Assembly (NCBI RefSeq): GCF_963676815.1
Contig: NZ_OY781365.1
Location: forward strand, 1,708,501 to 1,772,500
Length of the DNA: 64,000 nt
Direction: 5' to 3'
From: an uncultured Draconibacterium sp.
GTDB lineage: Bacteria; Bacteroidota; Bacteroidia; Bacteroidales; Prolixibacteraceae
Shown here piece by piece: positions 53,394 through 62,377 of this stretch (positions are counted from its first letter, which is position 1; each line of letters starts with the position of its first letter). Position numbers and translations under genes: made by a program. The notes under the pieces are model-generated. The model searched no databases, was not told the DNA's origin, and saw only the letters and a list, made by a program, of their open reading frames with translations.

Positions 53394-54236
53394 CTAACCT
53401 ACCTTATTCGAATCGACAGATTGCCATTCCAAATATGCTCCATCGTATACTTTTACATTGGGGTATCCCAATCCTTTTAATGCCAGGTAAATAATTCCGG
53501 CACGAACACTGGTTTCGCAGTATACAACAACTGTTTTATCTTTTGTAATGCCTTTCGATTCAAACATCGAGGTAAGTGCATCATTCGATTTTAACAATCC
53601 TTTACCATCCGCTAAGGTTTCGTAATTCACGTTAACAGCACCCGGAACGTGTCCCGGTCTTTCAAGCTCTGTTTCTGCTGTACCGGCATACTCTTCAGGT
53701 GTGCGGGCATCAACAATTACATACGCTGAATTGCCAACCGCTTTTTTCACTTCGTCCATTGTTGCCAACTGACTGGCATCAACATTTGCAGTAAATGTGG
53801 TCTTTTTTCCTTTTGTTGCACCGCCAATTGGGCCGCGAATAGCTTTCCATCCGGTAATGTTTCCGTCCAGCATTTTTACATTTGGTGCACCCAAATATTT
53901 CAGCATCCAATACATGCGTCCGGCGTATTTAGTCGATCCCTCATCATAAACAATAATAGTTTTGTCTGACGAAACTCCATGATTTCCAAGCTCGGCAGCC
54001 ATGGCTTCCGGCGATTTAATCATATTACGAACCGGCTCATCGGTACAAAGTGTGCCATGCGGAAGATCGATTGCACCACGAATAAATACTTTCTGATTTG
54101 CTGCTGCATTTACAATAACATAATCCGAATTTTTAAAATTCTTTTTTAGCTCGTTAGCCGAGATCAAATCCTGTGCTGAAACTGCAGAAGCCAGAAACAA
54201 CACCAATCCTAAGAGAAATAATCTATTAATTTTCAT
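53394..54236 (-). CDS. exported tandem-rhodanese sulfurtransferase (SseA-like)
   Basis: A 280-residue protein with a signal peptide (cleavage near VSA-QD) and two rhodanese domains, as in 3-mercaptopyruvate or thiosulfate sulfurtransferases. The N-terminal domain loop is YDEGSTKYAG (no Cys); the C-terminal domain has the active loop CETSVRAGIIYL. It moves sulfane sulfur from a donor such as thiosulfate to an acceptor in the periplasm. It shares an operon with the porin gene 16 bp upstream. Confidence 0.92.
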   Translation of the reverse strand: MKINRLFLLGLVLFLASAVSAQDLISANELKKNFKNSDYVIVNAAANQKVFIRGAIDLPHGTLCTDEPVRNMIKSPEAMAAELGNHGVSSDKTIIVYDEGSTKYAGRMYWMLKYLGAPNVKMLDGNITGWKAIRGPIGGATKGKKTTFTANVDASQLATMDEVKKAVGNSAYVIVDARTPEEYAGTAETELERPGHVPGAVNVNYETLADGKGLLKSNDALTSMFESKGITKDKTVVVYCETSVRAGIIYLALKGLGYPNVKVYDGAYLEWQSVDSNKVG

Positions 54237-54252
54237 ATTATTTGTTTTAAAA

Positions 54253-55296
54253 TTAGAATCTTACCTGAAGCTGAACCATAACCATATCATTCGATGTTTC
54301 GCCGTACCATTCAGCTTTATATTCGTAATTCACTTGCAAACGCGTCCATTCGTTGAAGAAATAATTAATACCCAGAGTAGTAATATGCTCCATATTGTTA
54401 TTTCCCAGACTTAAATCGCTGTTATAATTCTCGTATTTAATAACAGGTTGCAAATTGTATGTGAGGTTGTAAAGTGCCATAATCGATAATCCTTCGCGTT
54501 TTACACTTCCCTGAACCAATTCCGGATCGCTGCCACATCCGCCACCAACCAGGTACGACCCCTTGTCTTCGGCCCAAATGTATTCTCCCTGAACAAGGAA
54601 ACCATATTTCTCAATCTCAAATTCGGCTCCCAAACGTGTTCTTTCATCGGGCTCTGTTACGGTTTCATCCTGGCTGGCAGCTTTTCCAAAACGGAAACTA
54701 CCACCAACATGCATCCAATCGTTAGGCTGAAGGCGCACTCTACCAACAAGATCTTTGTATTTGTCGGCATCTTTTTCCAATAACCCCGTACCGTTCATCA
54801 AAGCAACAGAATATTGAATTAAAGTAGTGTCCGACCCACCAAGTATCATCAATCCCATATCGCGATCAGGAGCGGTAAGTTCGTTTACAAACTTCGAGCG
54901 ATTGATGGTATACAACGAATGACATGGCGTACCCAGTTCCTGCCCGAAAGGCGATTTAAACGACCCCAAACTCACCTTTGCAAACGAGTATCGGTTGTAA
55001 GTAATAAATGCATCGAGCAAATAAGCTTTTGGTCCGTCTTTTTTAAACGGACTGGTTTCCATAAGCACATAGTAAGAAAAATCGTAAGGGATGTTTCCCA
55101 TTACACCAATTCGCGAGCGGTTAAATCCAAAAGTATTTGTATTATCGCCTTCGGCAAAACCATAATCGTATTGCGCCTGCAGGTATCCAAAAAGAGATAT
55201 GCCCTCGTCTGATGTTGGCTCGGCACAGCCCTGACCCTGGGCATTGTAACCCGAAAAGGCAGCTGCTATAAGTATAAATAATAATTTGCGTAACAT
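54253..55296 (-). CDS. outer membrane porin (OprO/OprP-like)
   Basis: A 347-residue outer-membrane protein with a signal peptide and a beta-barrel pattern. GISLFGYLQAQYDYGF and FGFNRSRIGVMGNIPYDFSYY at the start, and EWTRLQVNYEYKAEW near the end, fit phosphate-selective-porin-like barrels. In this island it may let anionic sulfur compounds enter the periplasm (inference). The rhodanese gene follows after 16 bp. Confidence 0.85.
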   Translation of the reverse strand: MLRKLLFILIAAAFSGYNAQGQGCAEPTSDEGISLFGYLQAQYDYGFAEGDNTNTFGFNRSRIGVMGNIPYDFSYYVLMETSPFKKDGPKAYLLDAFITYNRYSFAKVSLGSFKSPFGQELGTPCHSLYTINRSKFVNELTAPDRDMGLMILGGSDTTLIQYSVALMNGTGLLEKDADKYKDLVGRVRLQPNDWMHVGGSFRFGKAASQDETVTEPDERTRLGAEFEIEKYGFLVQGEYIWAEDKGSYLVGGGCGSDPELVQGSVKREGLSIMALYNLTYNLQPVIKYENYNSDLSLGNNNMEHITTLGINYFFNEWTRLQVNYEYKAEWYGETSNDMVMVQLQVRF

Positions 55297-55360
55297 AATC
55301 TAATCTTTAAATTGATAATTAAGAATATGGATGTATTTGCTGTCATCCACCTCAAAAATT

Positions 55361-56383
55361 CTAGTTTGATGAAACTGTTGGAAGACTCTTCGGATTTGAA
55401 TCGTGTCCCCAATGATTTGTTACGCCACCGGCATCCCAGAACGAGTTTGTATGGCTCAATCCATTCATTCCGAAAAGAAGGCTGTAAGCGTCAAAACCAA
55501 GTACATTTAAATAAGCGGTAATAACTGCTGAAGTTTGTCCGGTGTAGCAATAAGTAACTACTTTTCCGTTCGGATCGAGTTTACTGCAATCGTCGATTAA
55601 TAATGGATTGATACGCACTGCTCCATCAACATGGCCAAAACCGGTGTAATGCTCGGCAGAGAAATAATTATTTACATAGTAATCGCCAGTGCTTGCCAAA
55701 ACATCGGCAGCCGATGCAGTTTTAAATCCAGCAGCAACAACTTCTTCCACTCTTTCAGCCAATATATCGGCACCATTTGTTGAAGTACTTGTCCAACCCG
55801 GAGCGTCAAAACTACCTGGCGTAGCTTCACTTGCTGTCCAGTTGTTTGCATCGTTAAGTGTTTTACAATTGGGTGTCCACTTATCAAATTGCGAGTTCCA
55901 GCCGCTCATCCCCCATTTTAAAGCCTGTGTATCTTCGTAACCGTAAAGGCGAAGTAATGAAGTTGCATAACATGCCGTTTGGCCGGTGTAGCATACTACT
56001 AAAATTGGTTTGTCGGCGGTAGCTGCAGCTGTAAGAATATCGCCAAAAGCTACATTATTAGCACCCTCGATATGTGCAGAAGCGAAATCAGCGGCACCAC
56101 GAATATCCATAATCCATTTCGACGACAGATCGCCATCCTCAGGAGCTGCCATAACAAACTTCTGTCCGTCGGCATTAGATAGTACATGGTTTATATCCAT
56201 ATCTATTGATTTCAGATAATCGGTAAGCGTTTCGTATGCTACCGGTTCTGAACCTGAACAATCGCATTCTTCCTCTTCGTATTTACATCCGGTAAATGTA
56301 ACTGAAGCAAAAATTGCAAGTAATAATGTGTAAAAAACGTACTTTTTCATTGTATAAAATTTTAGGTTATTTAGTGTTAGCAA
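55361..56383 (-). CDS. lipoprotein with two catalytic rhodanese domains
   Basis: A 340-residue lipoprotein. The likely start is the ATG at 56350 (MKKYVFYTLLLAIFASVTFTGCK) and the frame is also open to 56383; I report the longer one. Lipobox is FTGC-K. Active loops are CYTGQTACYATSLL and CYTGQTSAVITAYL, both with Cys. It is a paralog of the lipoprotein at 46310-47353. It sits in front of the porin-rhodanese operon on the same strand, with a gap of about 65 bp. Confidence 0.9.
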   Translation of the reverse strand: MLTLNNLKFYTMKKYVFYTLLLAIFASVTFTGCKYEEEECDCSGSEPVAYETLTDYLKSIDMDINHVLSNADGQKFVMAAPEDGDLSSKWIMDIRGAADFASAHIEGANNVAFGDILTAAATADKPILVVCYTGQTACYATSLLRLYGYEDTQALKWGMSGWNSQFDKWTPNCKTLNDANNWTASEATPGSFDAPGWTSTSTNGADILAERVEEVVAAGFKTASAADVLASTGDYYVNNYFSAEHYTGFGHVDGAVRINPLLIDDCSKLDPNGKVVTYCYTGQTSAVITAYLNVLGFDAYSLLFGMNGLSHTNSFWDAGGVTNHWGHDSNPKSLPTVSSN

Positions 56384-56715
56384 CCATCAGACAGTGCTTC
56401 TTTTAACGGTCTGATTTTTACCAAAAAATTAGCAGGTAATAAGTAATTGTTGAGTGTTACGTTTAGATACTTACGAAAGAAGAATGGAGAAAAAGACTCA
56501 GAAAGAATTGAAACTTTCCGATTGCTGAGGCTTGCAAAATTTGGCCATAATACAAAGCCGAACATCAATAAATTGAATGCCTTTCCCATGTCCTTTTATA
56601 AGTTTAGATTCGATTAAAAAATCAACGATTCAAAAGTAACAGCATGGAAATTAAAGGACGACAATTTCAACTATCACCGCCTCAAAACGAATTCAGATTA
56701 TCGTCATTACAAAAT

Positions 56716-56729
56716 TTGATCTAAATCAA
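56716..56729. promoter_or_regulatory. FNR-type box upstream of the first Crp/Fnr gene
   Basis: TTGATCTAAATCAA is an exact match to the FNR consensus TTGAT-N4-ATCAA. It is 72 bp before the start codon and about 45 bp upstream of a possible -7 element (TATATTAG, 56770-56777), close to a class I activator position. Confidence 0.75.
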
Positions 56730-56800
56730 ATACATGATTGACTTACTGATTAATTATTAACTTTTTAACTATATTAGCCCACCTTAAAAAGTAACTAACT

Positions 56801-57490
56801 ATGCCATTAAACAAATACAAAAAATGCCTTGGCTGCAGTTGCATGTCGGCACCTTTTAAGGAACTTACAAACGAGGAGTTAATTCAGATTAACAGAAACC
56901 GCGTGGAAGTAAACTTTAAACGTGGCGAAAACATTATTAAACAAGGTGCACTGGCCGGACATATTGTATATATAAAAAGCGGATTGGTAAAAGTCTATCG
57001 CGAACATGCCAACGATGAGCTCATTCTTTCGGTAGAAAACCGGGGAAAATTATTGGGACTTCAGGCTTTGTATTCAAAAAATATATATCCCTATTCGGTA
57101 AAAGCATATACCGACACCAGTGTTTGTTTACACGACATAAAATCGATTGACAATTTTATACATGAAAATGCAAAGTTTAGTGCAAGCATTTTACATCACT
57201 TAAACGACGAATCGCTTTTCTCGTACAACCGAATGGCTTGTTTAACTTTAAAACAGCTGCACGGACGATTTGCCGATCTGTTACTGTGTTTCAGCCTGCG
57301 CTTGTTCAAACGCAAGAAATTTACAATGCCGATAAGTAAAAAAGACATGGCGGCCATTACCAACATGTCGCAGGAAAGCTTATCGAGGGTTATTAAAGAG
57401 TTTGTTTCAGAAAGAATTATTGAACTAAAAGGCAAAGAAATTACCATTATCGATTTCGACAGGGTGCGCCACCTTAGCCAGGTTGGTTAA
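56801..57490 (+). CDS. Crp/Fnr family transcriptional regulator 1
   Basis: A 229-residue regulator. The N-terminus has clustered Cys (KKCLGCSCMS), and the cyclic-nucleotide-binding-like beta roll occupies about 20-125. The C-terminal helix-turn-helix is DMAAITNMSQESLSRVIKEF. The Cys cluster could hold an iron-sulfur centre as in FNR, but the fourth ligand is uncertain. It overlaps the convergent regulator 2 by four bases. The perfect FNR box upstream points to control by an FNR-type protein. Confidence 0.92.
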   Translation: MPLNKYKKCLGCSCMSAPFKELTNEELIQINRNRVEVNFKRGENIIKQGALAGHIVYIKSGLVKVYREHANDELILSVENRGKLLGLQALYSKNIYPYSVKAYTDTSVCLHDIKSIDNFIHENAKFSASILHHLNDESLFSYNRMACLTLKQLHGRFADLLLCFSLRLFKRKKFTMPISKKDMAAITNMSQESLSRVIKEFVSERIIELKGKEITIIDFDRVRHLSQVG

Positions 57491-58185
57491 CCTTTTTGTT
57501 TAATCTCCTCAAGCCGGGTTTCATTTAAAATGGTGAATACATTTCGTTGAATACTGATTATTCCCATTTCCTGAAATTCTTTTAATATTCGCGACACACT
57601 TTCTCTCGAAGTTCCAACCAGCGAAGCAATTTCGGTTTGTGTTAAATTTAGTACAAACGGGTTTTTACTATAAACCTCGCGTGCAAAGTAGCTTATTGCA
57701 TTTGCTATCCTTCCGGGTAATTGCTGCTGAACGTTATTTACCAAACGATCAAAATAATTCATCTCCTCAGAAAAAACGGTGGAAAGCACTTGTAAAGCAA
57801 ATTCGCCGTTTTGTTTTAGTAGGTTGATAAAACAATCTCTGTCGATAAAACAAACTTCGGCCTGGGTAAGCGATATTGCCGAGTAAAAATTTGTTTTTGT
57901 CTCTTTATTCAGATTTTGCAATCCCAGGTACGAACCTTTTTTTGATATACTAAAGATAAAGTCTTTTCCGCCGGCTCCTCTTTTTACCAATTTTACAAAA
58001 CCTTCGCGCAAATAAATTATATGTTGCACGGGGCCACCTTCCTTAAAAATAAGTTCGCCTTTTTCGTACCGGGTTCTTGAGCACCCCTCGTCAAGCGCGC
58101 ATAACTCATTGCTATCCAACACGGAAACAGCATTTGACTTCAAGGTACAATCGACACACGAATTCGTAAAAATATTCATCAGCAA
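57487..58185 (-). CDS. Crp/Fnr family transcriptional regulator 2
   Basis: A 232-residue regulator. N-terminal Cys are at 10, 13, 29 and 35 (CVDC...ELCALDEGC), a set of four that could bind an iron-sulfur cluster. The beta roll covers about 35-140, and the helix-turn-helix is TEIASLVGTSRESVSRILKEF. A CRP-like palindrome lies 10 bp before the start codon, which would fit autorepression. The start may also be the second Met, three residues in. Confidence 0.92.
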   Translation of the reverse strand: MLMNIFTNSCVDCTLKSNAVSVLDSNELCALDEGCSRTRYEKGELIFKEGGPVQHIIYLREGFVKLVKRGAGGKDFIFSISKKGSYLGLQNLNKETKTNFYSAISLTQAEVCFIDRDCFINLLKQNGEFALQVLSTVFSEEMNYFDRLVNNVQQQLPGRIANAISYFAREVYSKNPFVLNLTQTEIASLVGTSRESVSRILKEFQEMGIISIQRNVFTILNETRLEEIKQKG

Positions 58186-58194
58186 TAGTTGTAT

Positions 58195-58210
58195 TGTAAT
58201 TTATATCACA
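58195..58210. promoter_or_regulatory. CRP-like palindrome between regulator 2 and the small membrane gene
   Basis: TGTAA-TTTATA-TCACA fits TGTGA-N6-TCACA with one mismatch. It lies directly in front of regulator 2 and 79 bp before the plus-strand gene at 58289. Confidence 0.55.
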
Positions 58211-58288
58211 ATTATACGAGATTTTTCCCACATTGTTTATTGAACCATTGCTCTTTATTAGCCGTATACTTGTAAAAATTTAAATGTC

Positions 58289-58492
58289 ATGAAAAAATTA
58301 CTTACAATTGCTTGTTACAACTTAGCTCTTTGGGGAGTTTTAGGCTTTTTTGCTACCCTGCTTCTTGGATTCTTGTCGTGTTGCGCAAACCTTCCGGCCA
58401 ATGTATTCTATACCGGCCTTGTTTTATTTGCAGCACTGGGAATTACAGCCACAACTATTTGTGTTTCGCGTGGGTGTAAAAAAGCAAGTTGA
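58289..58492 (+). CDS. small two-helix membrane protein with Cys
   Basis: A 67-residue protein with two membrane helices (about 10-30 and 40-60) and several Cys (GFLSCCANLPA, SRGCKKAS). The family is unknown. It is divergent from Crp/Fnr regulator 2 and shares the intergenic CRP-like site. A role next to the sulfur island is possible but not shown. Confidence 0.6.
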   Translation: MKKLLTIACYNLALWGVLGFFATLLLGFLSCCANLPANVFYTGLVLFAALGITATTICVSRGCKKAS

Positions 58493-58539
58493 AAAGACTG
58501 TTCTCTCAAAAATCCTTTTTGCTAACGTTTCCGTTATAT

Positions 58540-59019
58540 TTAAAACCGTTCGAGTTTTGGATATTCTTCGTGCCATGCATTCCAGCCACCATCAAGCGAA
58601 TAAACATGTTTGTACCCCAACATCATCAGCGTTTTTGTTGCCAGCGCCGAGCGGCTTCCACTGCGGCAATACAAGATTATTGTATCGTCTTTCTTTGGCA
58701 TTGCATGTTTAAAATCTTCCCAAACTGTTTCTTTGGCAATGTGCGACTCAAGTACACCGCGCTGCACTAAGTATGCTCCCGGTATATGACCGGCCTGGTA
58801 TTCATCTTTTGTGCGTACATCGATTAAAATATAATCCGGCTTACGGCTTTTTAATCCTTCAACATACTTTTCATGCAATCCTAAAACCTCAATCGCATCA
58901 ATTTCCTGCTTAGCTGCAGCAACCAACTCTTTATATCCACTGTAAACCTTAGTTTCCTGCGCCGAAAGCACAGCAACAATGCCCATCATCAACACGATGA
59001 CAACTCCTATTTTCTTCAT
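58540..59019 (-). CDS. exported single-domain rhodanese
   Basis: A 159-residue protein with a signal peptide (cleavage near LSA-QE) and one rhodanese domain with an intact active loop CRSGSRSALATKTLM. It is a periplasmic thiosulfate or sulfane-sulfur transferase by family. It closes the island at its right side and is convergent with the small membrane gene. Confidence 0.93.
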   Translation of the reverse strand: MKKIGVVIVLMMGIVAVLSAQETKVYSGYKELVAAAKQEIDAIEVLGLHEKYVEGLKSRKPDYILIDVRTKDEYQAGHIPGAYLVQRGVLESHIAKETVWEDFKHAMPKKDDTIILYCRSGSRSALATKTLMMLGYKHVYSLDGGWNAWHEEYPKLERF

Positions 59020-59151
59020 AATATCAAAGATTTTTTAACTACATTACAAGATGAGAACAATCACCAAAGTATCGTCTTTTAAATCTTAGGCGAACAGATG
59101 TGTTTGTCTCACGAACTATTTAGGACATTGAAGGTATAAAGAAAATCTGCC

Positions 59152-59880
59152 TTATTTTAAGTTTCGGATCCTTAATTCAGTTTTGTTTTGATTTTTTAAT
59201 AATTCAGCCAGATCATCGGTATTTGTCTCACCAAAATGATACGGATAAAGAACTTTTGGCTGAAACATTTTAGTAGCATCGGCCACCATTTCCGGAGTCA
59301 TTGTATAAGGTAGGTTCATTGGAAGAAAAGCTACGTCGATGTCTTTTAACTCCGCCATCTCAGGAATATTTTCAGTATCGCCGGCAACGTACACTTTTTT
59401 ATCGCCAAAGTGTAGCACATAACCATTTCCCACTCCTTTTGGGTGGAAAGGCTGACCCGGCTCGCGCTCGTGTTTAATATTGTAAGCCGGCACTGCATCA
59501 ACCTTTATTCCGGCAAAAGTTCCCGATTCGCCATTGCTCAGTACTTTAGTTCCGGCGTATTGTTTGTTGCAGGTTTTTGTGAGTACCAGCTCAGTTCCAT
59601 CCTTTTTCACAGCATCAAGTGCTTTGGCATCCAAATGGTCGCCATGCTCGTGCGTAATCAGAATTAAATCGGCTTTTGGCATTGTTGCATAATCGGCATA
59701 CCACGACACCGGATCGATATGAATTACTTTCCCATTAAATTCCATCATCAATGTTCCGTGTGCAATAAAGGTTATTTCCAAATCGCCTTCCGAAGTAGCA
59801 AAAACATCCTTTTCAAATTGCTGTGCCTGTGCGAAACCAATAAATACAAACATTACTATTAGTGTGACTATATTCTTCAT
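59152..59880 (-). CDS. metallo-beta-lactamase fold hydrolase
   Basis: A 242-residue exported protein with a signal peptide (cleavage near AQA-QQ) and the MBL-fold metal motif THEHGDHLD (H77 to H82). IDPVSWYADYATMPKADLILI precedes it and GDTENIPEM is the second metal site. It resembles UPF0173/UlaG-like metal-dependent hydrolases. The substrate is unknown. It is separated from the rhodanese gene by about 130 bp on the same strand. Confidence 0.9.
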   Translation of the reverse strand: MKNIVTLIVMFVFIGFAQAQQFEKDVFATSEGDLEITFIAHGTLMMEFNGKVIHIDPVSWYADYATMPKADLILITHEHGDHLDAKALDAVKKDGTELVLTKTCNKQYAGTKVLSNGESGTFAGIKVDAVPAYNIKHEREPGQPFHPKGVGNGYVLHFGDKKVYVAGDTENIPEMAELKDIDVAFLPMNLPYTMTPEMVADATKMFQPKVLYPYHFGETNTDDLAELLKNQNKTELRIRNLK

Positions 59881-60020
59881 AACCTAAGCTTTAAAATTTA
59901 CTGTAAGATAGGTATAAAATCATTTTTTCGCATCTTCTTTAATAAAAAACAGAACATATGTGTAAGCTTCGGGCACCAATTAATTTGTACTTTCGGAGCA
60001 AAAATTCAAAACTATCTGAT

Positions 60021-61970
60021 ATGAAAAGATTATCTCTGTTAATTACCTTCATAGGTCTCGTTTTTTCCCTTTCGGCCAAAGAATATTCGGTTGAATCTCC
60101 ATCGGGGAAAATACAGGTTAAAGTGAATGTTGACGAAACTGTTACTTATTCGGTATTACTAAACGGAAGCACAATTGTTGCGCCGTCGCAGATTTCGATG
60201 GAATTGTACGATGGAACCGTTTGGGGAGTGGATGCAAAAGTACGCAAAACAAAAACCAACAGCGTTTCGCAGTTGCTTACGCCGGTTGTGCAACAAAAAA
60301 GCGCAACGATAAAAGACGAATACAAGGAGTTGACCCTGTCGTTTAAAGGTTATGGGCTACAATTCAGAGCGTACGACGATGGCGCTGCTTACCGCTGGGT
60401 GTCGGATAAAGATGGCGAATACAAAGTGAAAAGCGAGCTGGCTACTTTCACATTTCCGGCCGACAATAAACTTTGGTTTCCTGAAGAAGAAAGTATGATG
60501 ACGCACCAGGAACGCGAATACCTGCGCGAAACGCTCTCGAATATTGGCAGCGATCGTTTTGCTTCAACAGGTTTACTGGTTGATTGCGGAAACGGCGTGA
60601 AAACCTACATCTCGGAATCGAACCTGATGGATTACCCCGGAATGTATTTGCGTGGAAGCGACGATAACGAATATGCTTTGATTGGAAAATATCCGGGTGT
60701 TGTGCTGGAAACTGAAATGTTGCGCGATCGCGATGAAAAACCAACAAAATATGCCGATTATATTGCCGAATGCAACGGCCCACGCGAATTTCCGTGGCGT
60801 GCCATGGTAGTTACCGAGAACGATGGTCAGTTGATTGAAACTGAAATGATTTACAAACTGGCTCCTGAGTGTAGACTTGAAAACACCGACTGGATTAAGC
60901 CGGGTAAAGTGGCATGGGACTGGTGGAATGCCAATAACATTTATGGTGTTGATTTTGTGGCCGGCGTAAATACCGAAACCTACAAATATTACATCGATTT
61001 TGCTTCGAAATATGGCTTGGAATACATCATTCTGGACGAAGGCTGGTATGTGCTTTCTGATATTCTGGAACTGGAAAAAGACGTGGATGTAAAAGAGATC
61101 ATCGACTACGGAAAAGAGAAAAATGTTGACGTAATTCTTTGGGTTGTTTGGAAAACCATGGATGACAAACTGGAGGAAGCACTCGACCAGTTTCAGGCAT
61201 GGGGAGCAAAAGGAATTAAAATGGACTTTATGCAACGCGACGACCAGTGGATGGTAAACTTCTACGAGAAAATTGCCCGCAAATGTGCCGAGCACGAATT
61301 GTTGGTTGATTTCCACGGAGCATACAAACCAAGCGGTTTGAGGCGTGCTTACCCCAACGTAATTTCGTACGAAGGCGTTAAAGGTCTGGAAAATGTGAAA
61401 TGGTCGAATTTACCCGATCCTGAGCACGATGTTACGTTGCCGTTTATTCGTATGGTTGCCGGCCCAATGGACTACACTCCTGGTGCAATGATTAACAAAA
61501 CAAAACTGAATTTCTCGCCGGTATTTAGCGAACCAATGAGCCAGGGAACACGCTGCCATCAGCTGGCTTTGTACCCTGTTTTTGAAAGCCCGCTGCAAAT
61601 GTTGGCCGATAATCCATCGAACTATTTACGCGAACCGGAATGTATGGAATTCCTTTCTGCAGTTCCATCGGTTTGGGACGAAACGCAAGTATTGGAAGCT
61701 AAAGTTAGCGACTATATTGCTGTTGCACGCCGCTCTGGCGAAACCTGGTATGTGGGTGCGTTAACTGACTGGGATCCGCGCGAAATGGAATTAAAACTCG
61801 ATTTCCTTGGCGATGGAACCTACACCATGAAAGTGTGGAAAGACGGACTGAATGCCGATAAACATGCTGCCGACTTTGCACAGGAAACTGTAGAAGTAAC
61901 TGCAGGATCAACTGTAAAAGTTAAAATGGCTCCCGGTGGTGGCTGGGCAGCTATTATTAGTAAGAAATAG
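60021..61970 (+). CDS. glycoside hydrolase family 97
   Basis: A 649-residue exported enzyme; start at ATG 60021 (MKRLSLLITFIGLVFSLSAKEYSV), which gives a normal signal peptide. An N-terminal beta-sandwich (about 20-290) precedes the catalytic TIM barrel with AWDWWNANNIYG, LDEGWYVLSDIL, KMDFMQRDDQWM and LVDFHGAYKPSGLRRAYPN. A C-terminal beta domain closes it. GH97 enzymes are alpha-glucosidases or alpha-galactosidases; which one is not decided here. Monocistronic, with a terminator after it. Confidence 0.94.
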   Translation: MKRLSLLITFIGLVFSLSAKEYSVESPSGKIQVKVNVDETVTYSVLLNGSTIVAPSQISMELYDGTVWGVDAKVRKTKTNSVSQLLTPVVQQKSATIKDEYKELTLSFKGYGLQFRAYDDGAAYRWVSDKDGEYKVKSELATFTFPADNKLWFPEEESMMTHQEREYLRETLSNIGSDRFASTGLLVDCGNGVKTYISESNLMDYPGMYLRGSDDNEYALIGKYPGVVLETEMLRDRDEKPTKYADYIAECNGPREFPWRAMVVTENDGQLIETEMIYKLAPECRLENTDWIKPGKVAWDWWNANNIYGVDFVAGVNTETYKYYIDFASKYGLEYIILDEGWYVLSDILELEKDVDVKEIIDYGKEKNVDVILWVVWKTMDDKLEEALDQFQAWGAKGIKMDFMQRDDQWMVNFYEKIARKCAEHELLVDFHGAYKPSGLRRAYPNVISYEGVKGLENVKWSNLPDPEHDVTLPFIRMVAGPMDYTPGAMINKTKLNFSPVFSEPMSQGTRCHQLALYPVFESPLQMLADNPSNYLREPECMEFLSAVPSVWDETQVLEAKVSDYIAVARRSGETWYVGALTDWDPREMELKLDFLGDGTYTMKVWKDGLNADKHAADFAQETVEVTAGSTVKVKMAPGGGWAAIISKK

Positions 61971-62000
61971 TTTCAAGCTGCAAGCCATTAGCTACTAGCT

Positions 62001-62051
62001 AAAAAATGCCATCCTTGTTTGAGCTTTCTCAAAAAGGGGTGGCATTTTTTT
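62001..62051 (+). terminator. terminator of GH97 gene
   Basis: AAAAAATGCCATCC and GGGTGGCATTTTTTT arms around a 20-nt loop, 30 bp past the stop. Confidence 0.85.
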
Positions 62052-62061
62052 GTGATAGCTT

Positions 62062-62271
62062 ATTCCCATAAAGTAATACCCCATTCCCACAAGGCAGTAC
62101 CCTATTCCCAAGACTTTCGGGCAAAGGGTAGCAAGCCTTGGGAGCCTTCCCCAAGCCTTTGGGAAATGGGTATTATAGCTGGGGCTTATTCCCGAAGGCT
62201 TTGAGAATAGGGTACGAAAGTGCTACCCAAGGGTATGCCGTTGCGGGAGTAGACCCGAAGCCTTTGGGAAA
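62062..62271. repeat. 21-bp-period repeat array B (cores ATTCCC and AGGGTA)
   Basis: Ten consecutive 21-bp units start at 62062, 62083, 62104, 62125, 62146, 62167, 62188, 62209, 62230 and 62251 without a register slip. Units begin with ATTCCC or CTTCCC (four exact ATTCCC), or with AGGGTA or TGGGTA, and most carry GGG near base 16. Several are near-palindromes. Sequence between cores is variable. In-frame heptapeptides follow from the period and are not taken as genes. Confidence 0.85.
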
Positions 62272-62310
62272 CAAAAGAATAGAATCGGCTCCAATTTATT
62301 TATATACAAA

Positions 62311-62346
62311 AGCAGCGGCCGACTATCATTTATTAGTCGCCCGCTG
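62311..62346 (-). terminator. hairpin after the TonB-like gene
   Basis: AGCGGCCGACTA and TAGTCGCCCGCT arms, one mismatch, 30 bp past the stop of the minus-strand gene. The T-run is weak. Confidence 0.5.
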
Positions 62347-62377
62347 AATTATTTTGTGTTAGGCAAAAGCCTGCTAA

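Noticed and set aside
62019..62347. Two overlapping plus-strand frames (61 and 69 residues) in array B
   Set aside because: Same reason: a period-21 DNA repeat gives repetitive peptides in several frames.
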